This document shows positions 21,929 through 31,784 of a DNA stretch of 42,437 nt, one piece after another. A model generated the notes under the pieces. It saw nothing but the letters and a program-made list of their open reading frames with translations. It did no database searches and was not told where the DNA came from. Source of the stretch: a virus; the IMG/VR virus record IMGVR_UViG_3300031576_000128, positions 1-42,437 of that record; one strand, given 5' to 3'. A program made the translations under genes and the position numbers. Positions within the stretch are counted from its first letter, which is position 1. Every line of letters starts with the position of its first letter.

Positions 21929-22725
21929 TGGCAGAATCCGTCTACCCGCCAACCGTCGACACCGAGTTCGAGACCGCCGCAGCGCTCGCGGACAACCAGG
22001 CCAACCCGACGCTCCCGCGCCTCGGGGCGTTCCTGCACGGCCTGGACACCGACGGGAACTGGGACCGCCTGCGGTCCGAGGGTGACGACGCCGACGCGCT
22101 CGCCGCGATCACCGTGGGGGCGCTGCGCACCCTCGGCGAGGCCTACGTGTTCAACGGCGCGACCTGGGACCGCCTGCGCGGGACCACGAACGGCGTGCAG
22201 GTCCAGGGTGCTGCGGCGCACGCCTCGCCCGTGCTGGGCAACCCCGTGCTCGCCGCCGGACGCGCATCCGCCGCGATCCCGACCGACGTCGGTGCGGATG
22301 GTGATGCAGCGAGCCTGTGGACGAACCGCAACGGTGCCCTGCTGGTCGGCGCCGCGCCCCATATCGGGCTGAACTCCGACCCGTGGAACCTCGTTCACGA
22401 GGCCGTGCAGTTCACGACTCAGCAGACGAGCGCCACGATCGTCCTGGGCGGAGCCTCGGAGAAGATCGTGGTCATGAAGTGCCAGATCCAGGCGTTCGGA
22501 ACCACAGCGTTCGACTGCCAGGTCTACTTCGCCGCAGCCGCTGCGTTCGCCCGTGGCACCACCAGGGCGGTGTTCGATGGCACGTTCAAACCATCGGCGA
22601 CGCTGGCGCCCGGTGTGGTCCTAGATGGGCCGTTCATCGCAGGAACCAACGGCGATGACTTGCTACTCACCACCTCCGCTGCGGGAAGCGTGACCGTGAA
22701 CGTCTGGTATTACGTCATCACGTAA
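21928..22725 (+). CDS. Virion appendage protein, 265 aa
   Basis: ATG at 21928 has GAGG seven bases upstream; GTG at 21925 is an alternative. The N-terminal half contains two related WDRLR units (GNWDRLRSEGDD and ATWDRLRGTTNG), a repeat seen in phage structural proteins. The C-terminal half is a jelly-roll-like beta domain (ATIVLGGASEKIVVMKCQIQ, SVTVNVWYYVIT). Likely part of the fibre or baseplate-like complex. Specific function is unknown. Confidence 0.68.
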   Translation: MAESVYPPTVDTEFETAAALADNQANPTLPRLGAFLHGLDTDGNWDRLRSEGDDADALAAITVGALRTLGEAYVFNGATWDRLRGTTNGVQVQGAAAHASPVLGNPVLAAGRASAAIPTDVGADGDAASLWTNRNGALLVGAAPHIGLNSDPWNLVHEAVQFTTQQTSATIVLGGASEKIVVMKCQIQAFGTTAFDCQVYFAAAAAFARGTTRAVFDGTFKPSATLAPGVVLDGPFIAGTNGDDLLLTTSAAGSVTVNVWYYVIT

Positions 22726-22736
22726 GGTGTGCGCCG

Positions 22737-23930
22737 ATGCCGACCCCGATCTGGATCGACAGCTTCAAGCACAAGACCGCAGACACCGGGGCCGGACCGA
22801 CCGCTGGCAGCGAGCTGTACAACTCGGTGAGCCGTCCGGCGGGGATCAGCTTCGTCGATGAGGCCGACGGGGTGGTCGCGATCCAGATCGTCGAGGACGG
22901 CGTGACCGCCACGAACGTCGGGCGGAACATCGCTGCCGGTAACGACATCATCGTGGCGTCCTTCGTCTTCAACGGCTCGGCCGCTCCCTCGGTTATGTCG
23001 CGGTGCTTCCTGCTCGTCGCCGACCTCGACGGGCGCATCCACCTCAACACCGACGGGACGATCGGAGCGTCCTGCGGCGGAAGCGGGCAGACCGGCCCGA
23101 ACGTGGTGGATGGGGCGGACCATCGCATCGACCTGCGCTACGACACGACCCCGGCCACACACACCCTGGACTGGTCGGTGGACGGGACAGCGCAGACCCA
23201 GGCGACCGGTGCCGGGGTCGCCGGCTCGGACATCACCGCGTGGCGGATCGGGTCGAACCTCACCGCGCACACCCTGACGTTCAAGGCGAAGCATCTGGTC
23301 CTGTCCGCGACCTCCGGGGACCACCCGATCGGAGCGCACACCTGCCTCGGCCTCGTCCCGAACGCCGACGGAACGCACAGCCCGAGTCCGTCCGTGCAGT
23401 TGCAACGCGCCTCCGACGGCGCGGTGTTCGGCGCAGGCGTGACCGCCTGGAACCTGCTCGACGAGTGGCCCGCGACCACCGGGACCAATAACGCCGATAC
23501 CGTGACGCAGGCGGCGTTGCAGGCCACGGAGTACGTAGAGGTAGCCTTCGCCGACCTGCCCGCCTGGGCGACCTCGACGCTATGGGGGGTCGTCGGAGTG
23601 GGCGCCCTGCAAGCCGATTCAACCGCCCTGAACAACGGGACGACGCGGATCGTGGACTCGGCCGGGACGACGCTCACCGACATCTACGCCGGGGACATGT
23701 CGCAGACCACGGCGTTCTACAAGGCCGCGCTCATCACCGCGCCCGGCGGAGGCTGGACGCCGACGAACTATAACGGCGCCAAGGGCCGCGTCGGGTTCTC
23801 AGGGGACGCGACGCCGGACCCGGAGTGGCTCTCGCTCATGCTCCAGGTGGCGACGCCTGACGTGCCACCGGCGGCCGTCGACGTGCCCTTCCCCTACGTC
23901 GGTGGCGGGTACTTCCCCGCCGGGGGCTAG
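22737..23930 (+). CDS. Large beta-rich tail appendage protein, 397 aa
   Basis: The N-terminal part resembles a concanavalin/LamG-type beta sandwich (IWIDSFKHKTADTG, DHRIDLRYDTTPATHTLDWSVD). The second part ends in the WTPTNYNGAKGRVGFSGD segment found near the ends of other phage appendage proteins. It has no obvious catalytic residues, so it is probably a carbohydrate- or receptor-binding component of the tail. A 69-bp gap with GAGGAGG follows, before the next gene. Confidence 0.7.
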   Translation: MPTPIWIDSFKHKTADTGAGPTAGSELYNSVSRPAGISFVDEADGVVAIQIVEDGVTATNVGRNIAAGNDIIVASFVFNGSAAPSVMSRCFLLVADLDGRIHLNTDGTIGASCGGSGQTGPNVVDGADHRIDLRYDTTPATHTLDWSVDGTAQTQATGAGVAGSDITAWRIGSNLTAHTLTFKAKHLVLSATSGDHPIGAHTCLGLVPNADGTHSPSPSVQLQRASDGAVFGAGVTAWNLLDEWPATTGTNNADTVTQAALQATEYVEVAFADLPAWATSTLWGVVGVGALQADSTALNNGTTRIVDSAGTTLTDIYAGDMSQTTAFYKAALITAPGGGWTPTNYNGAKGRVGFSGDATPDPEWLSLMLQVATPDVPPAAVDVPFPYVGGGYFPAGG

Positions 23931-23999
23931 CGGACCCAGCACGATCGCTCCCTTGAGCGCCGTGCGCCTTGAGACCCGTTCCACACGAGGAGGTTAGGC

Positions 24000-24407
24000 A
24001 TGGCATCTGGTTGGTACAAGAAGGGCCTCGAAGCGATCCTCAACGGCGACGTGGACTTCCTCGTCGATGACATCCGGTTCGTCGCGGTCGACACGGCTGC
24101 CTACACGGTCAACCTGAGCACCGATGACTTCCTGGCCGACATCGCGGTGGGGGCCCGGATCGCGACCTCAGCGGCGCTCGCGGGCAAGTCCACGACGCTC
24201 GGCGTGTTCGACGCGACCGACCACACGATCGCCACGGTCGCAGGCGCATCGTTCGAGGCGGTCGTCTTCTACAAGCACACGGGCGTCGATGCCACCGCCA
24301 TCCTGCTCGTCTACGTGGACCAGGGGACCGGCCTTCCGTACACGCCCAACAACGGCAACATCGACTTCGTCTTCGACAACGGCGCGAATAAGATTGCGGC
24401 CCTGTAA
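24000..24407 (+). CDS. Conserved phage virion protein, 135 aa
   Basis: It belongs to a very common group of phage structural proteins recognised by GWYKKGLEAILNGDVDFLVD at the start, YTVNLSTDDFLADI in the middle and IDFVFDNGANKIAAL at the end. Members occur among tail and fibre genes; their exact place in the particle is not established. The ribosome site GAGGAGG is strong. It is followed after three bases by the giant fibre gene. Confidence 0.75.
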   Translation: MASGWYKKGLEAILNGDVDFLVDDIRFVAVDTAAYTVNLSTDDFLADIAVGARIATSAALAGKSTTLGVFDATDHTIATVAGASFEAVVFYKHTGVDATAILLVYVDQGTGLPYTPNNGNIDFVFDNGANKIAAL

Positions 24408-24410
24408 GCG

Positions 24411-27400
24411 ATGGCGCTCGTCAACACCTTCGAGGGCGGGCCCGAGACCAAAGCGACTGACGCCTTCGGGCGCCAAGTGATCGACGGCTGGGCCTCGGCC
24501 GACATCGGCGGGGCCTACACGATCGACCTCGGCAGCGCCGCCGACTTCGACGTGGCCTCGGGCGTGGGCACGGTCGCGCACCCCATCGAGGACACGAACC
24601 ACATCGCCTCGCTGGCCCAGAGCATCGCTGACGGCGAGATGCTACTCAAGGTCAAGACGGACAAGCTCGCTGCGGGCGCGGACCAGCTGACGTCCGCGTG
24701 CTTCCGCTACCAGGACGCCTCCAACCACTACCTCGCGCGCCTGGAGTTCAACCCCGACCAGACGCTCCAGCTTCGCGCCCGCAAGCGCGTCGCCGGGGTG
24801 GATTCCACGATCGGCCTGGACGTCACGCCTTCGGGCACGCACGCGGCCGGGACGTTCTTCTGGCTCCGCACGCGCTGGGACACGTCCGGGACGGGCATCC
24901 GCATCCGGATCAAGGCGTGGCAGGACGGTTCGGGCGAGCCCGCCACCTGGCAGCTGGACGAGACCGACGCCACGGCTAGCTGGGCCTCGGGCACCGTCGC
25001 GATCCGCACCGTCCTGACGGCCGGGACTTCCAACGAGCCGGTCGTGTTCTCCGTCGACTCGCTGACGGTCTCAGACATCCTCATCACGACGGCGAACTCG
25101 GGCGGTGCTTCCGGGGACGCCTTCGATACGATCGTCGGAACACCGGCGTTCTCACGCGATGATCCGGCGCACGGCTCGACGGCGTGCGTGATCGACCCGC
25201 CGGCCTCCACCTCGGAGATCCTGCGGTGGAGCGCGCTCGGCACGCAGATCGACGAAGGACTGCGCGGCTACTACAAGTTCTCCGCGTTCCCCGCCTCCTC
25301 GCTTCGTCTCATGCGGTGGCGCAACGGGTCCGCGCTCGCCGGCGCGGTCCTGATCGGTACCAACGGCGCGGTCAGCATCATCGACTCGCTGGGCGTGAAC
25401 GTGGCGACCTCGACGCAGACGATCCCGACGGGTGCTCGGTTCCGCCTGGAGGCGCGCCTCGTCGCATCCGCGTCGTCGGGCTCGATCGAGGTCCGCATGT
25501 TCACTTCGCCGGAGTCCACCACCCCGGCCTGGACCCTCACCGCGAGCACGATCAACACGAACACCCAGGTCACGAACACCGACTTCGGGCAGACGAACAC
25601 GCACGTGACACCGCCGGGGGCCTACCAGCTCGACTCCATCGCGGCGGCCGTCGCCGCCTGGCCCGGACCGTTCGTCGGCACGGTCACCTTGACCGGTGTG
25701 ACCTCACCCGCAGCGATCGGCTCGCCGACCCTGTCCGGCGGCGGTGCCCCGCCATCGCTGCTGCTCGCGGGCATCACCTCACGGCTGACGGGCAGCAGCT
25801 CCGCGGCGGAGAAGACCTCGCACCCGGAGCTGCGGATCATCAGCGTCGGGCTCTACTGGAAGGACTTCGAGCCGGTCAAGGGCACGTTCGACTACGGCGC
25901 TTTGCAGACCTCGATCGCGGACGCGCACAACCGCGGCTACCAGATCTTCCTGCGCTTCTTCGCGGGAGCCGATGCGCCCATCGGGAGGCCGGGCACCTCT
26001 CAGCCGTCATGGCTGGCTACGCATCCGAGCTTGCCCGTGGCGAGGGTTCGCACGTTCGCGAACGAGAACTCCCTGGAGTGGCCCACGCGGAGCCAGGGGA
26101 CGCTGGAGATCTTCGTCCCGAAGCCCTGGGACGCGAACTACCGCACGCACTACGCCGACGTGCTGCGCGAGTGGGCACGATGGATGAACTCGCCGTGCCC
26201 GGTGCAGGCCTCACACCCCGTGCTGACGCACATCCATTCGTTCACGGCCTCGTCGCCCACCGAGATCGGCTCTGAGGTGCAGCTCGGCTACGGCGAGGGG
26301 CCCACGGTCTACACGGGCTCAGCGACCACCGCGGATCAGCTGACGTTCGATGGCGCACAGATCCCGCTCTCGCTCAGCGTGAGCGGCTATCCGCTCATCG
26401 CCGCGCTCTACAAGATCACCGACGGCGGCTCGCAGCTCTCCGGTGGCAACGATGAGTTGATCGTGGCCACGCGCTCGGGGAGCACCCTCACCGTTCTGCG
26501 CCGGGGCCATTCAGGCACGAACGCCACCGCGCACCTTCCGGGCAAGGTCGTGGCCTACGCGGGCTCGAACTACCAGCTCGCCAGTTACGACGGCTATCCC
26601 GCCAGCGGGACAGTGCCATACGACCATGTCCGCCAGAACCAGCGGGCCTGGCACGACGTCGCGACCGGCTCGACGTTCGCCACCAGGGAGACCGACCTGC
26701 GCTCGCGGGTGACGCAGGCCTGGAAGGACTGCATCGACGATTGCATGGCCCTGCTGCCCCCGACCGTCTCGGTCAGCTTCGCCGGCGGCGGAATCTTCGC
26801 CGACGGTGTCGCTGGCTCGGACGACGTCGTCCAGGACAAGGCTGCGGTCTACCGCAAGCGCCTGATCGCGATGACGACGAACCTGCGGGCCTCGGGCTCC
26901 CCGCCGCTTTACCGCAACGCCATGCCCGGGCACGACGACTTCCTCGTCAAAGCCAAGGCGGCCGGTGCCCTGATCGGGTTCCAGTTCGCTGGCACCGCCG
27001 TCATGCCGCACCTGTCCGATACCCAGCAGGAGGTGATCGACGCCTGCGAGGATGCGCTCACCGCGCGCTACACCCCGATCTTCATCGAGGTGCAGCCGGG
27101 CAGGCTCGATGCCACCAAGCTTCATCCCACGGGTGCGCGCGGAGGCTGGCCGGGCGGGGCCGTCAGCCAGCACGACTACCTGCTTCAGACCGCGATCGGT
27201 CCCGGAGAGGTCAACGACCGGATCGTGGCGCCGACCTCCCCCGGCTCGGGGACGGTGCTCCTGCTGGGCGTGCCCTCACCCGCAGCCGTCGGAGAGATCA
27301 CGCTCCCGCCTTCGAGCGGGCAGATCCGCCTCGACGGCGTGCCATCGCCAGCCGCCATCGGCTCGCCGCTGGTGCAGCAGTCCCCGAGCACCAAGATCCT

Positions 27401-27551
27401 TCTGATCGGTGTGCCTTCGGCCGCCGCGATCGGCGAGATCAACGTGCAGACCCCGCCGGAGCCGCCCCCGCCCCCCGGCCGCGGGCACGGCCGCGGCCAC
27501 GGCAGCTACGTCTTCACCCGAGCTCCACGACCTGCGAGGAGGCGATCTTGA
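24411..27551 (+). CDS. Giant tail fibre with glycosidase-like barrel (1046 aa)
   Basis: Residues about 1-225 and 230-420 form two LamG/jelly-roll-like sandwiches. At 424-441 a short linker repeat ([18 protein letters not shown]) appears; three more copies lie at 947-965, 970-988 and 994-1012. Between them, residues about 460-940 look like a TIM-barrel glycosidase: [15 protein letters not shown] (W483-Y495), [11 protein letters not shown] and LGYGEG near a likely catalytic Glu. A smaller beta module (about 660-720, [12 protein letters not shown]) interrupts the barrel. The end is Pro- and His/Gly-rich. It is probably a receptor-binding spike that cuts host surface sugar. The substrate cannot be told from sequence. 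Confidence 0.75.
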   Translation: MALVNTFEGGPETKATDAFGRQVIDGWASADIGGAYTIDLGSAADFDVASGVGTVAHPIEDTNHIASLAQSIADGEMLLKVKTDKLAAGADQLTSACFRYQDASNHYLARLEFNPDQTLQLRARKRVAGVDSTIGLDVTPSGTHAAGTFFWLRTRWDTSGTGIRIRIKAWQDGSGEPATWQLDETDATASWASGTVAIRTVLTAGTSNEPVVFSVDSLTVSDILITTANSGGASGDAFDTIVGTPAFSRDDPAHGSTACVIDPPASTSEILRWSALGTQIDEGLRGYYKFSAFPASSLRLMRWRNGSALAGAVLIGTNGAVSIIDSLGVNVATSTQTIPTGARFRLEARLVASASSGSIEVRMFTSPESTTPAWTLTASTINTNTQVTNTDFGQTNTHVTPPGAYQLDSIAAAVAAWPGPFVGTVTLTGVTSPAAIGSPTLSGGGAPPSLLLAGITSRLTGSSSAAEKTSHPELRIISVGLYWKDFEPVKGTFDYGALQTSIADAHNRGYQIFLRFFAGADAPIGRPGTSQPSWLATHPSLPVARVRTFANENSLEWPTRSQGTLEIFVPKPWDANYRTHYADVLREWARWMNSPCPVQASHPVLTHIHSFTASSPTEIGSEVQLGYGEGPTVYTGSATTADQLTFDGAQIPLSLSVSGYPLIAALYKITDGGSQLSGGNDELIVATRSGSTLTVLRRGHSGTNATAHLPGKVVAYAGSNYQLASYDGYPASGTVPYDHVRQNQRAWHDVATGSTFATRETDLRSRVTQAWKDCIDDCMALLPPTVSVSFAGGGIFADGVAGSDDVVQDKAAVYRKRLIAMTTNLRASGSPPLYRNAMPGHDDFLVKAKAAGALIGFQFAGTAVMPHLSDTQQEVIDACEDALTARYTPIFIEVQPGRLDATKLHPTGARGGWPGGAVSQHDYLLQTAIGPGEVNDRIVAPTSPGSGTVLLLGVPSPAAVGEITLPPSSGQIRLDGVPSPAAIGSPLVQQSPSTKILLIGVPSAAAIGEINVQTPPEPPPPPGRGHGRGHGSYVFTRAPRPARRRS

Positions 27552-28183
27552 ACCGAGGCGAGCTGCGCGCGCGCGTTCGCGAGACGATCCGGGATGAGTC
27601 CTCCGCGTTCATCCTGGACAACGAGATCAACGACTGGCTGCACGAGGCCTACCTGGACCTGTGCGCCCGGCTGCGCCTGCTTCGCAACCGGGCGACGGGC
27701 ACGACGACTGCCACAGGAACGATCCTGCTTCCTGCCACCCCCGTCGTGCTCGACGTCACGCGGCTGCGCATCGCCGGAGATAGGACCGACACCCAGCCCG
27801 CCGATGACGGGGTCTTCATCTCCTGGCAGCTCGACGGCTCCTCCCCGCCCGTTCGACTGTTCCGAATCTTCGACGGGACGATCGAGACCCACCCGGCCGC
27901 CGTGAGCGTGACCTACACGCTGGAGTACGTGCAGGAGCCGGTCGCGCTGGCCGATGACGGTGCCTCCCCGGAGATCACGGAGCACCTGCAGACCAAGATG
28001 GTCCGCTACGCCCAGGCCCAGGCGATGCTCAAGTCCGATGATGCGGGGCGGTTCTCAGCCTACGAGCACCTGTACGAGGATGGCCTGCCGGCCCCTGCGG
28101 GGCTGGTGCACAACGATCGGCCCGGCCCGATCACGATCTCGCCGGAGATGGGCTACTTCGACTCCGGCGAGTACCTCACCTGA
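27548..28183 (+). CDS. Head-tail connector / adaptor candidate, 211 aa
   Basis: TTG at 27548 is chosen because GAGGAGG lies six bases upstream and the codon overlaps the previous stop (TTGA). A longer upstream frame overlaps the fibre gene and is not coding. The protein begins with a helical ELRARVRETIRDESSAFILD and DWLHEAYLDLCARLRLLR, the pattern of connector proteins that bind the portal, followed by a beta domain and a helical end (HLQTKMVRYAQAQAML). It is followed by the nozzle-like gene, as in short-tailed phages. Confidence 0.7.
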   Translation: MNRGELRARVRETIRDESSAFILDNEINDWLHEAYLDLCARLRLLRNRATGTTTATGTILLPATPVVLDVTRLRIAGDRTDTQPADDGVFISWQLDGSSPPVRLFRIFDGTIETHPAAVSVTYTLEYVQEPVALADDGASPEITEHLQTKMVRYAQAQAMLKSDDAGRFSAYEHLYEDGLPAPAGLVHNDRPGPITISPEMGYFDSGEYLT

Positions 28184-29706
28184 TGGCGTCGCAGGACATG
28201 ATCTGGTTACCGCTCAGCTTCGAGCGGGGGCTCAACGAGTTCGAGCAGTCCACGCTGCTCGTGCCCGGAGATGCGGCGGCGCTGGAGAACTTCGAGTGGC
28301 TGCCCGGTGGTGGGATCACCCCGCGTCCGGCGTGGAAGGCGGCGGGAGCCTCGCCTACCGGGGCGCCGACCGCGAAGCGTGGGCGGGGGTTGTGGACGAA
28401 CTGGTATGAGGCCGGGGTCCGCAAGATCGTGATCGCAACCTTCGACGCCGGAGGCGGCACGTCCTTCCTGCTGCACAAGACCAACGTCGCTGACCCGACG
28501 ACGTTCACGAGCTACACGGCCATAGGAGGCGCGGTCGCCGTGGCCGCCGCGCACCGCGATCGCCCGGTCGCCTTCGCCGTGGGTAACTCCAAGCTCATCC
28601 GCACGAACCCGGGCTTCCCCTCCGGGCAGATCCGGCGCTACGACGGCACGACGGAGGACGCGATAGCGACCTCGAACATCGCGGGGCGGTGCCTCGCCTA
28701 TCACCTGTCGCGCTTCTTCACCGGAGGGGCTGACACGAACCCGACGTACCTGCGCTATTCCGAGGTCGCGGACGAGACGTCCTGGACCGTGACCGAGAAC
28801 TTCATCCCGGTCGCCCAGGACGACGGCGAACCCATCGAGGACCTGGCCCTCTGGCAAGACGTGCTCGTCATCGGCAAGGCGCACTCGCTCTGGTACCTGG
28901 CCGGCACCGGGCCCGACAGCTTCGCGCTTCGCAACATCGACCCGGTGCACGGGTGTGCGCCCGGCCGATCGCTCGTCTCGACGCCCGAAGGCGTCTACGT
29001 CGTCGGCCTGGACGGCAACGTCTACCTCTGGCGCGGCGCCGGCCTGGAACGGCTCACCGAGCACCTGGCGATCGCCGACGCGCCGGCGACCGGGTACATG
29101 AGCGCGGCCGTCACGGCTGACCGGCTCTATGTGACGGCCTCGCACCAGGGAGCCACGGCGCACTGCTACGACCTGCGCGCGAAGGCCTGGCGCAAGGAGA
29201 CCTCGGCGCTCGGCGCAACCGACGGGCCACAGGACCTCGCGGGCTTCGACGATCGCTACCTCATCTCCTCGACCGTCAACGGCTCGCGGCTGCTCTCGGT
29301 CCGCAAGGAGACCGGCCCCTACTCGCTCACCGGCTACCGCGACCCGCGCCCCGATGACGGGGTGGCGGGCACCTATCTCGCCGAGACGGGCCAGGTCTTC
29401 CCCGGGGACGCGCGAACCAACGGCGTGCTGCGTCACTGCTACGTCCGGTTCCGTCAGTGGTTCGGCTCGGTGAGCGGTGAGGGGCTCACCGTCACCCCCG
29501 TGGTCGACGGGGTCGCCGTGACCGCAGCGGCGAAGGTGATCGGCAAGAGGGCGGCGGCGGGCGTCTACATCGAGCGGGTGGACTTCGGCGAGGAGGGACG
29601 CAGCTTCGGAATCAGGTTCAGCGCGGCCCCGGACTCATCCGAGGACGACACCTACGCCGTCGAGGAAGCCATCGCCGGCATCGAGGTCTCACAGGGAGCG
29701 CGGTAG
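28183..29706 (+). CDS. Tail nozzle/hub-like beta-propeller protein, 507 aa
   Basis: Starts in a TGATG overlap. The protein is made of repeated beta units, with VLVIGKAHSLWYLAGTGPD, GVYVVGLDGNVYLWRGAG and ADRLYVTASHQGATAHCYDL as blade-like repeats. The start reads WLPLSFERGLNEFEQSTLLV as in tail tubular or nozzle proteins. It most likely forms the distal hub of the short tail that closes the DNA channel. Size and position behind the connector agree with that. No enzyme motif is seen. Confidence 0.75.
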   Translation: MASQDMIWLPLSFERGLNEFEQSTLLVPGDAAALENFEWLPGGGITPRPAWKAAGASPTGAPTAKRGRGLWTNWYEAGVRKIVIATFDAGGGTSFLLHKTNVADPTTFTSYTAIGGAVAVAAAHRDRPVAFAVGNSKLIRTNPGFPSGQIRRYDGTTEDAIATSNIAGRCLAYHLSRFFTGGADTNPTYLRYSEVADETSWTVTENFIPVAQDDGEPIEDLALWQDVLVIGKAHSLWYLAGTGPDSFALRNIDPVHGCAPGRSLVSTPEGVYVVGLDGNVYLWRGAGLERLTEHLAIADAPATGYMSAAVTADRLYVTASHQGATAHCYDLRAKAWRKETSALGATDGPQDLAGFDDRYLISSTVNGSRLLSVRKETGPYSLTGYRDPRPDDGVAGTYLAETGQVFPGDARTNGVLRHCYVRFRQWFGSVSGEGLTVTPVVDGVAVTAAAKVIGKRAAAGVYIERVDFGEEGRSFGIRFSAAPDSSEDDTYAVEEAIAGIEVSQGAR

Positions 29707-30272
29707 TGCCCGCGGGCGGGGACTTCTTCCCTCCGGTGCTCGGAGGATTCGCGGCCGATGAGGACCTGCACGTTCGCAACTGGCGGGCGCTCAGAGACTG
29801 GCTGCAGGGGCCCTCGCGGATCGGGATGAGCCGCTGCCGCATCCAGCGCCTCGGGGACCAGACCGGGATCGTGACCGCCACGGACACCGTGCTCAACATG
29901 GCTGGGCTCACCGTCGAGGTCGACACCGACCGTTACACGGCCGACAAGGCTAACGACCGGCTGCGGGTGCCGTTCGCCGGGCAGTACCTGCTCATCTGCC
30001 ACGTGCGATGGGAAGCCAACGCGCTGGGGGACCGGCGCCTGTTCGCCCAGCGCTCGACCGACGCCGCAGCCTGGACCCCGCTGAAGGAACAGGGCTTCCT
30101 GGACACGCGCCCCACGGTCGCCACCGCCGGGTGGACGACCTCGAACCTGATCGCAGGGGTGATCTCGCTGCCCCGCCTGGAATACATCCGCTTCCAGCTC
30201 ACGCAGACCTCCGGGACGAACCGGACGCTCGAGGACTGGAACGCGGCCATGTTCTTCCTCGGACCGAGCTGA
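29706..30272 (+). CDS. Jelly-roll appendage protein (C1q-like), 188 aa
   Basis: A GTG start at 29706 overlaps the previous stop by one base. The N-terminus reads FFPPVLGGFAADEDLHVRNW. The rest resembles a C1q/TNF-like jelly roll (RLRVPFAGQYLLICHVRWEAN, IAGVISLPRLEYIRFQL). Such modules trimerise at fibre tips. The likely role is a tail spike or nozzle-attached receptor-binding protein. Confidence 0.68.
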   Translation: MPAGGDFFPPVLGGFAADEDLHVRNWRALRDWLQGPSRIGMSRCRIQRLGDQTGIVTATDTVLNMAGLTVEVDTDRYTADKANDRLRVPFAGQYLLICHVRWEANALGDRRLFAQRSTDAAAWTPLKEQGFLDTRPTVATAGWTTSNLIAGVISLPRLEYIRFQLTQTSGTNRTLEDWNAAMFFLGPS

Positions 30273-30285
30273 TAGGAGGCACACG

Positions 30286-31080
30286 ATGGTCATGGACAGT
30301 CCCTACGCGCCGATGCGGCGCCGTCGCAGGCAGAACCAGCCAGACGACCGCGGCCCCACGCCCGGCCTGGGCTACGGCGCAGGTGGCCGCTTCGGCTTCG
30401 GACGCCGGCGGCGAGGCCAGACCCCGCCGTGGAACCCGAACCCCAACGCCCCCGGTGGCGGCGGACGCGGCACCCCGCCCCTGCCCGGGCAGACCCCGCC
30501 GTGGAACCCGAACGGGCCCAGCGGTGGCGGCGGCGGCGGCTACGATCCGATGGCGAAGCTGGCTGGCCCCGGAGGCCCCGGCGGCGGCGCTCCCAACGTC
30601 CCCGGCCCGACGCAGTGGCCCGGCGGTGGAGGTGGTGGCGGTGGCGGCGATCGCAACCGTATCGGCGGCCTGCCGCTCGATGCGATCTACGAGGCTCAGC
30701 GACGCGCCCTGGATGACCAGTTCCAGTCCTCGCTCGACGTGCTCGGGCCGCTGCGCGAGCAGATACGAGCGCAGCAGCAGCTCGCGCTCGCCCGGATGGA
30801 GACCAACCGGGGCTATGACACCGACGCGATGATGAACGACCTGGCCGCCCGCGGGATCGTGGGCTCGGGCATCCAGGCCGGTGATGAGGCCGACCTGGCG
30901 ACCCGGTACCTGCGCATGACCCAGGACCTCGGTACCGCCACGGGAGGCGCGCTGTCTGACGTCGCCAGCCAGCGCGGCGACCTGCGCGGGGACTACCGCA
31001 ACCAACTCGCCGAGCTGCTGCTGCAGCTCGCCCAGCGCTCGGCCCAGAGCCCGTACACCCCGCGGCGCGGGAGACGATGA
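30286..31080 (+). CDS. Gly/Pro-rich putative ejection protein, 264 aa
   Basis: Preceded by TAGGAGG. The first 120 residues are low-complexity: basic Arg runs, two copies of QTPPWNPN (near residues 45 and 66) and long Gly tracts. The second half is helical (LDAIYEAQRRALDDQFQSSL, IRAQQQLALARMETNR). Arg/Gly/Pro disorder plus helices is seen in internal virion proteins that bind or follow DNA. The next two genes have similar helical patterns, which supports an ejection-protein cluster. Confidence 0.62.
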   Translation: MVMDSPYAPMRRRRRQNQPDDRGPTPGLGYGAGGRFGFGRRRRGQTPPWNPNPNAPGGGGRGTPPLPGQTPPWNPNGPSGGGGGGYDPMAKLAGPGGPGGGAPNVPGPTQWPGGGGGGGGGDRNRIGGLPLDAIYEAQRRALDDQFQSSLDVLGPLREQIRAQQQLALARMETNRGYDTDAMMNDLAARGIVGSGIQAGDEADLATRYLRMTQDLGTATGGALSDVASQRGDLRGDYRNQLAELLLQLAQRSAQSPYTPRRGRR

Positions 31081-31775
31081 TGGCAGAGAACCCCAACGGC
31101 CCCCTGTCCGGCGACGCTCGCCGTGACGTGATGCTCAGCTACGGCCCGGCGCTGGACGCGCTGCGCCGGGCGCGGCGTCAGTCCAAACGCGACTTCCGCC
31201 GCTCTCGTCGTCAGGTGAAGGGCGTCTACAGAGGCCTCGGCCAGGAGCTCCGCGGGCTCGGTCAGGGCTACCAGGGCGAGTCGCGAGAGATCGCAGGCGA
31301 CCTGCGGGGTGACCTCGCCGGGCTCACCGGACTGCTCGGCTCGGGCGTCGCGGGTGTCCCGTCTTCAGAGATCACCGCAGGCGCCGGGCTGTTCGGCTCG
31401 ATCGGTGCCGGGGCGCTCGAAGGACTCGCAGATGCGCGGGCCCGCGGCCTGGCCTACAACACCTCGGCGCGGCGTCAGGGCTCGATCGAGTCGGCGCTGA
31501 CGCAGCGCAACATGCTGCAGGACCTCGGTGAGTTCCGCCGCGAGCTGTCCCAGCAGAAGGTCGACCTGCTGCGCCGCACGCCTGCTGAGATCCGGGCTCG
31601 CCTGGACGAGCTGCGCCGCATCGCGTTCGAGCAGGGCCTGAGTTCGCAAGAGCTGGCGCTCAGGGCTCGGGCGCTCAACCAGTCGGGGGCCTCCGACGAC
31701 GCGCTGGGCGGGATGATCGCGGGATGGAGCCCGGAACAGATCATGCGCTACATCCGATCGATCCAGGGACAGTAG
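31077..31775 (+). CDS. Putative internal virion / ejection protein, 232 aa
   Basis: Overlaps the preceding gene (ATGA). It is basic and helical at the start (LRRARRQSKRDFRRSRRQVK), has a Gly/Ala-rich centre (LTGLLGSGVAGV, AGAGLFGSIGAGALEG) that could enter a membrane, and a charged coiled coil behind it (RRELSQQKVDLLRRTPAEIR). This pattern fits an injected protein. No enzyme motif is seen. Confidence 0.62.
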   Translation: MMAENPNGPLSGDARRDVMLSYGPALDALRRARRQSKRDFRRSRRQVKGVYRGLGQELRGLGQGYQGESREIAGDLRGDLAGLTGLLGSGVAGVPSSEITAGAGLFGSIGAGALEGLADARARGLAYNTSARRQGSIESALTQRNMLQDLGEFRRELSQQKVDLLRRTPAEIRARLDELRRIAFEQGLSSQELALRARALNQSGASDDALGGMIAGWSPEQIMRYIRSIQGQ

Positions 31776-31784
31776 GAGCCGACG

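Noticed and set aside
26741-27547. Plus-strand upstream extension of the connector gene
   Set aside because: The extra 269 residues are Arg-rich and overlap the fibre gene in another frame. The real start is the TTG at 27548 with GAGGAGG.
28207-29436. Long minus-strand open frame of 409 codons opposite the nozzle-like gene
   Set aside because: Low-complexity Arg/Val/Gly sequence with no start context. The plus strand encodes a coherent propeller protein.
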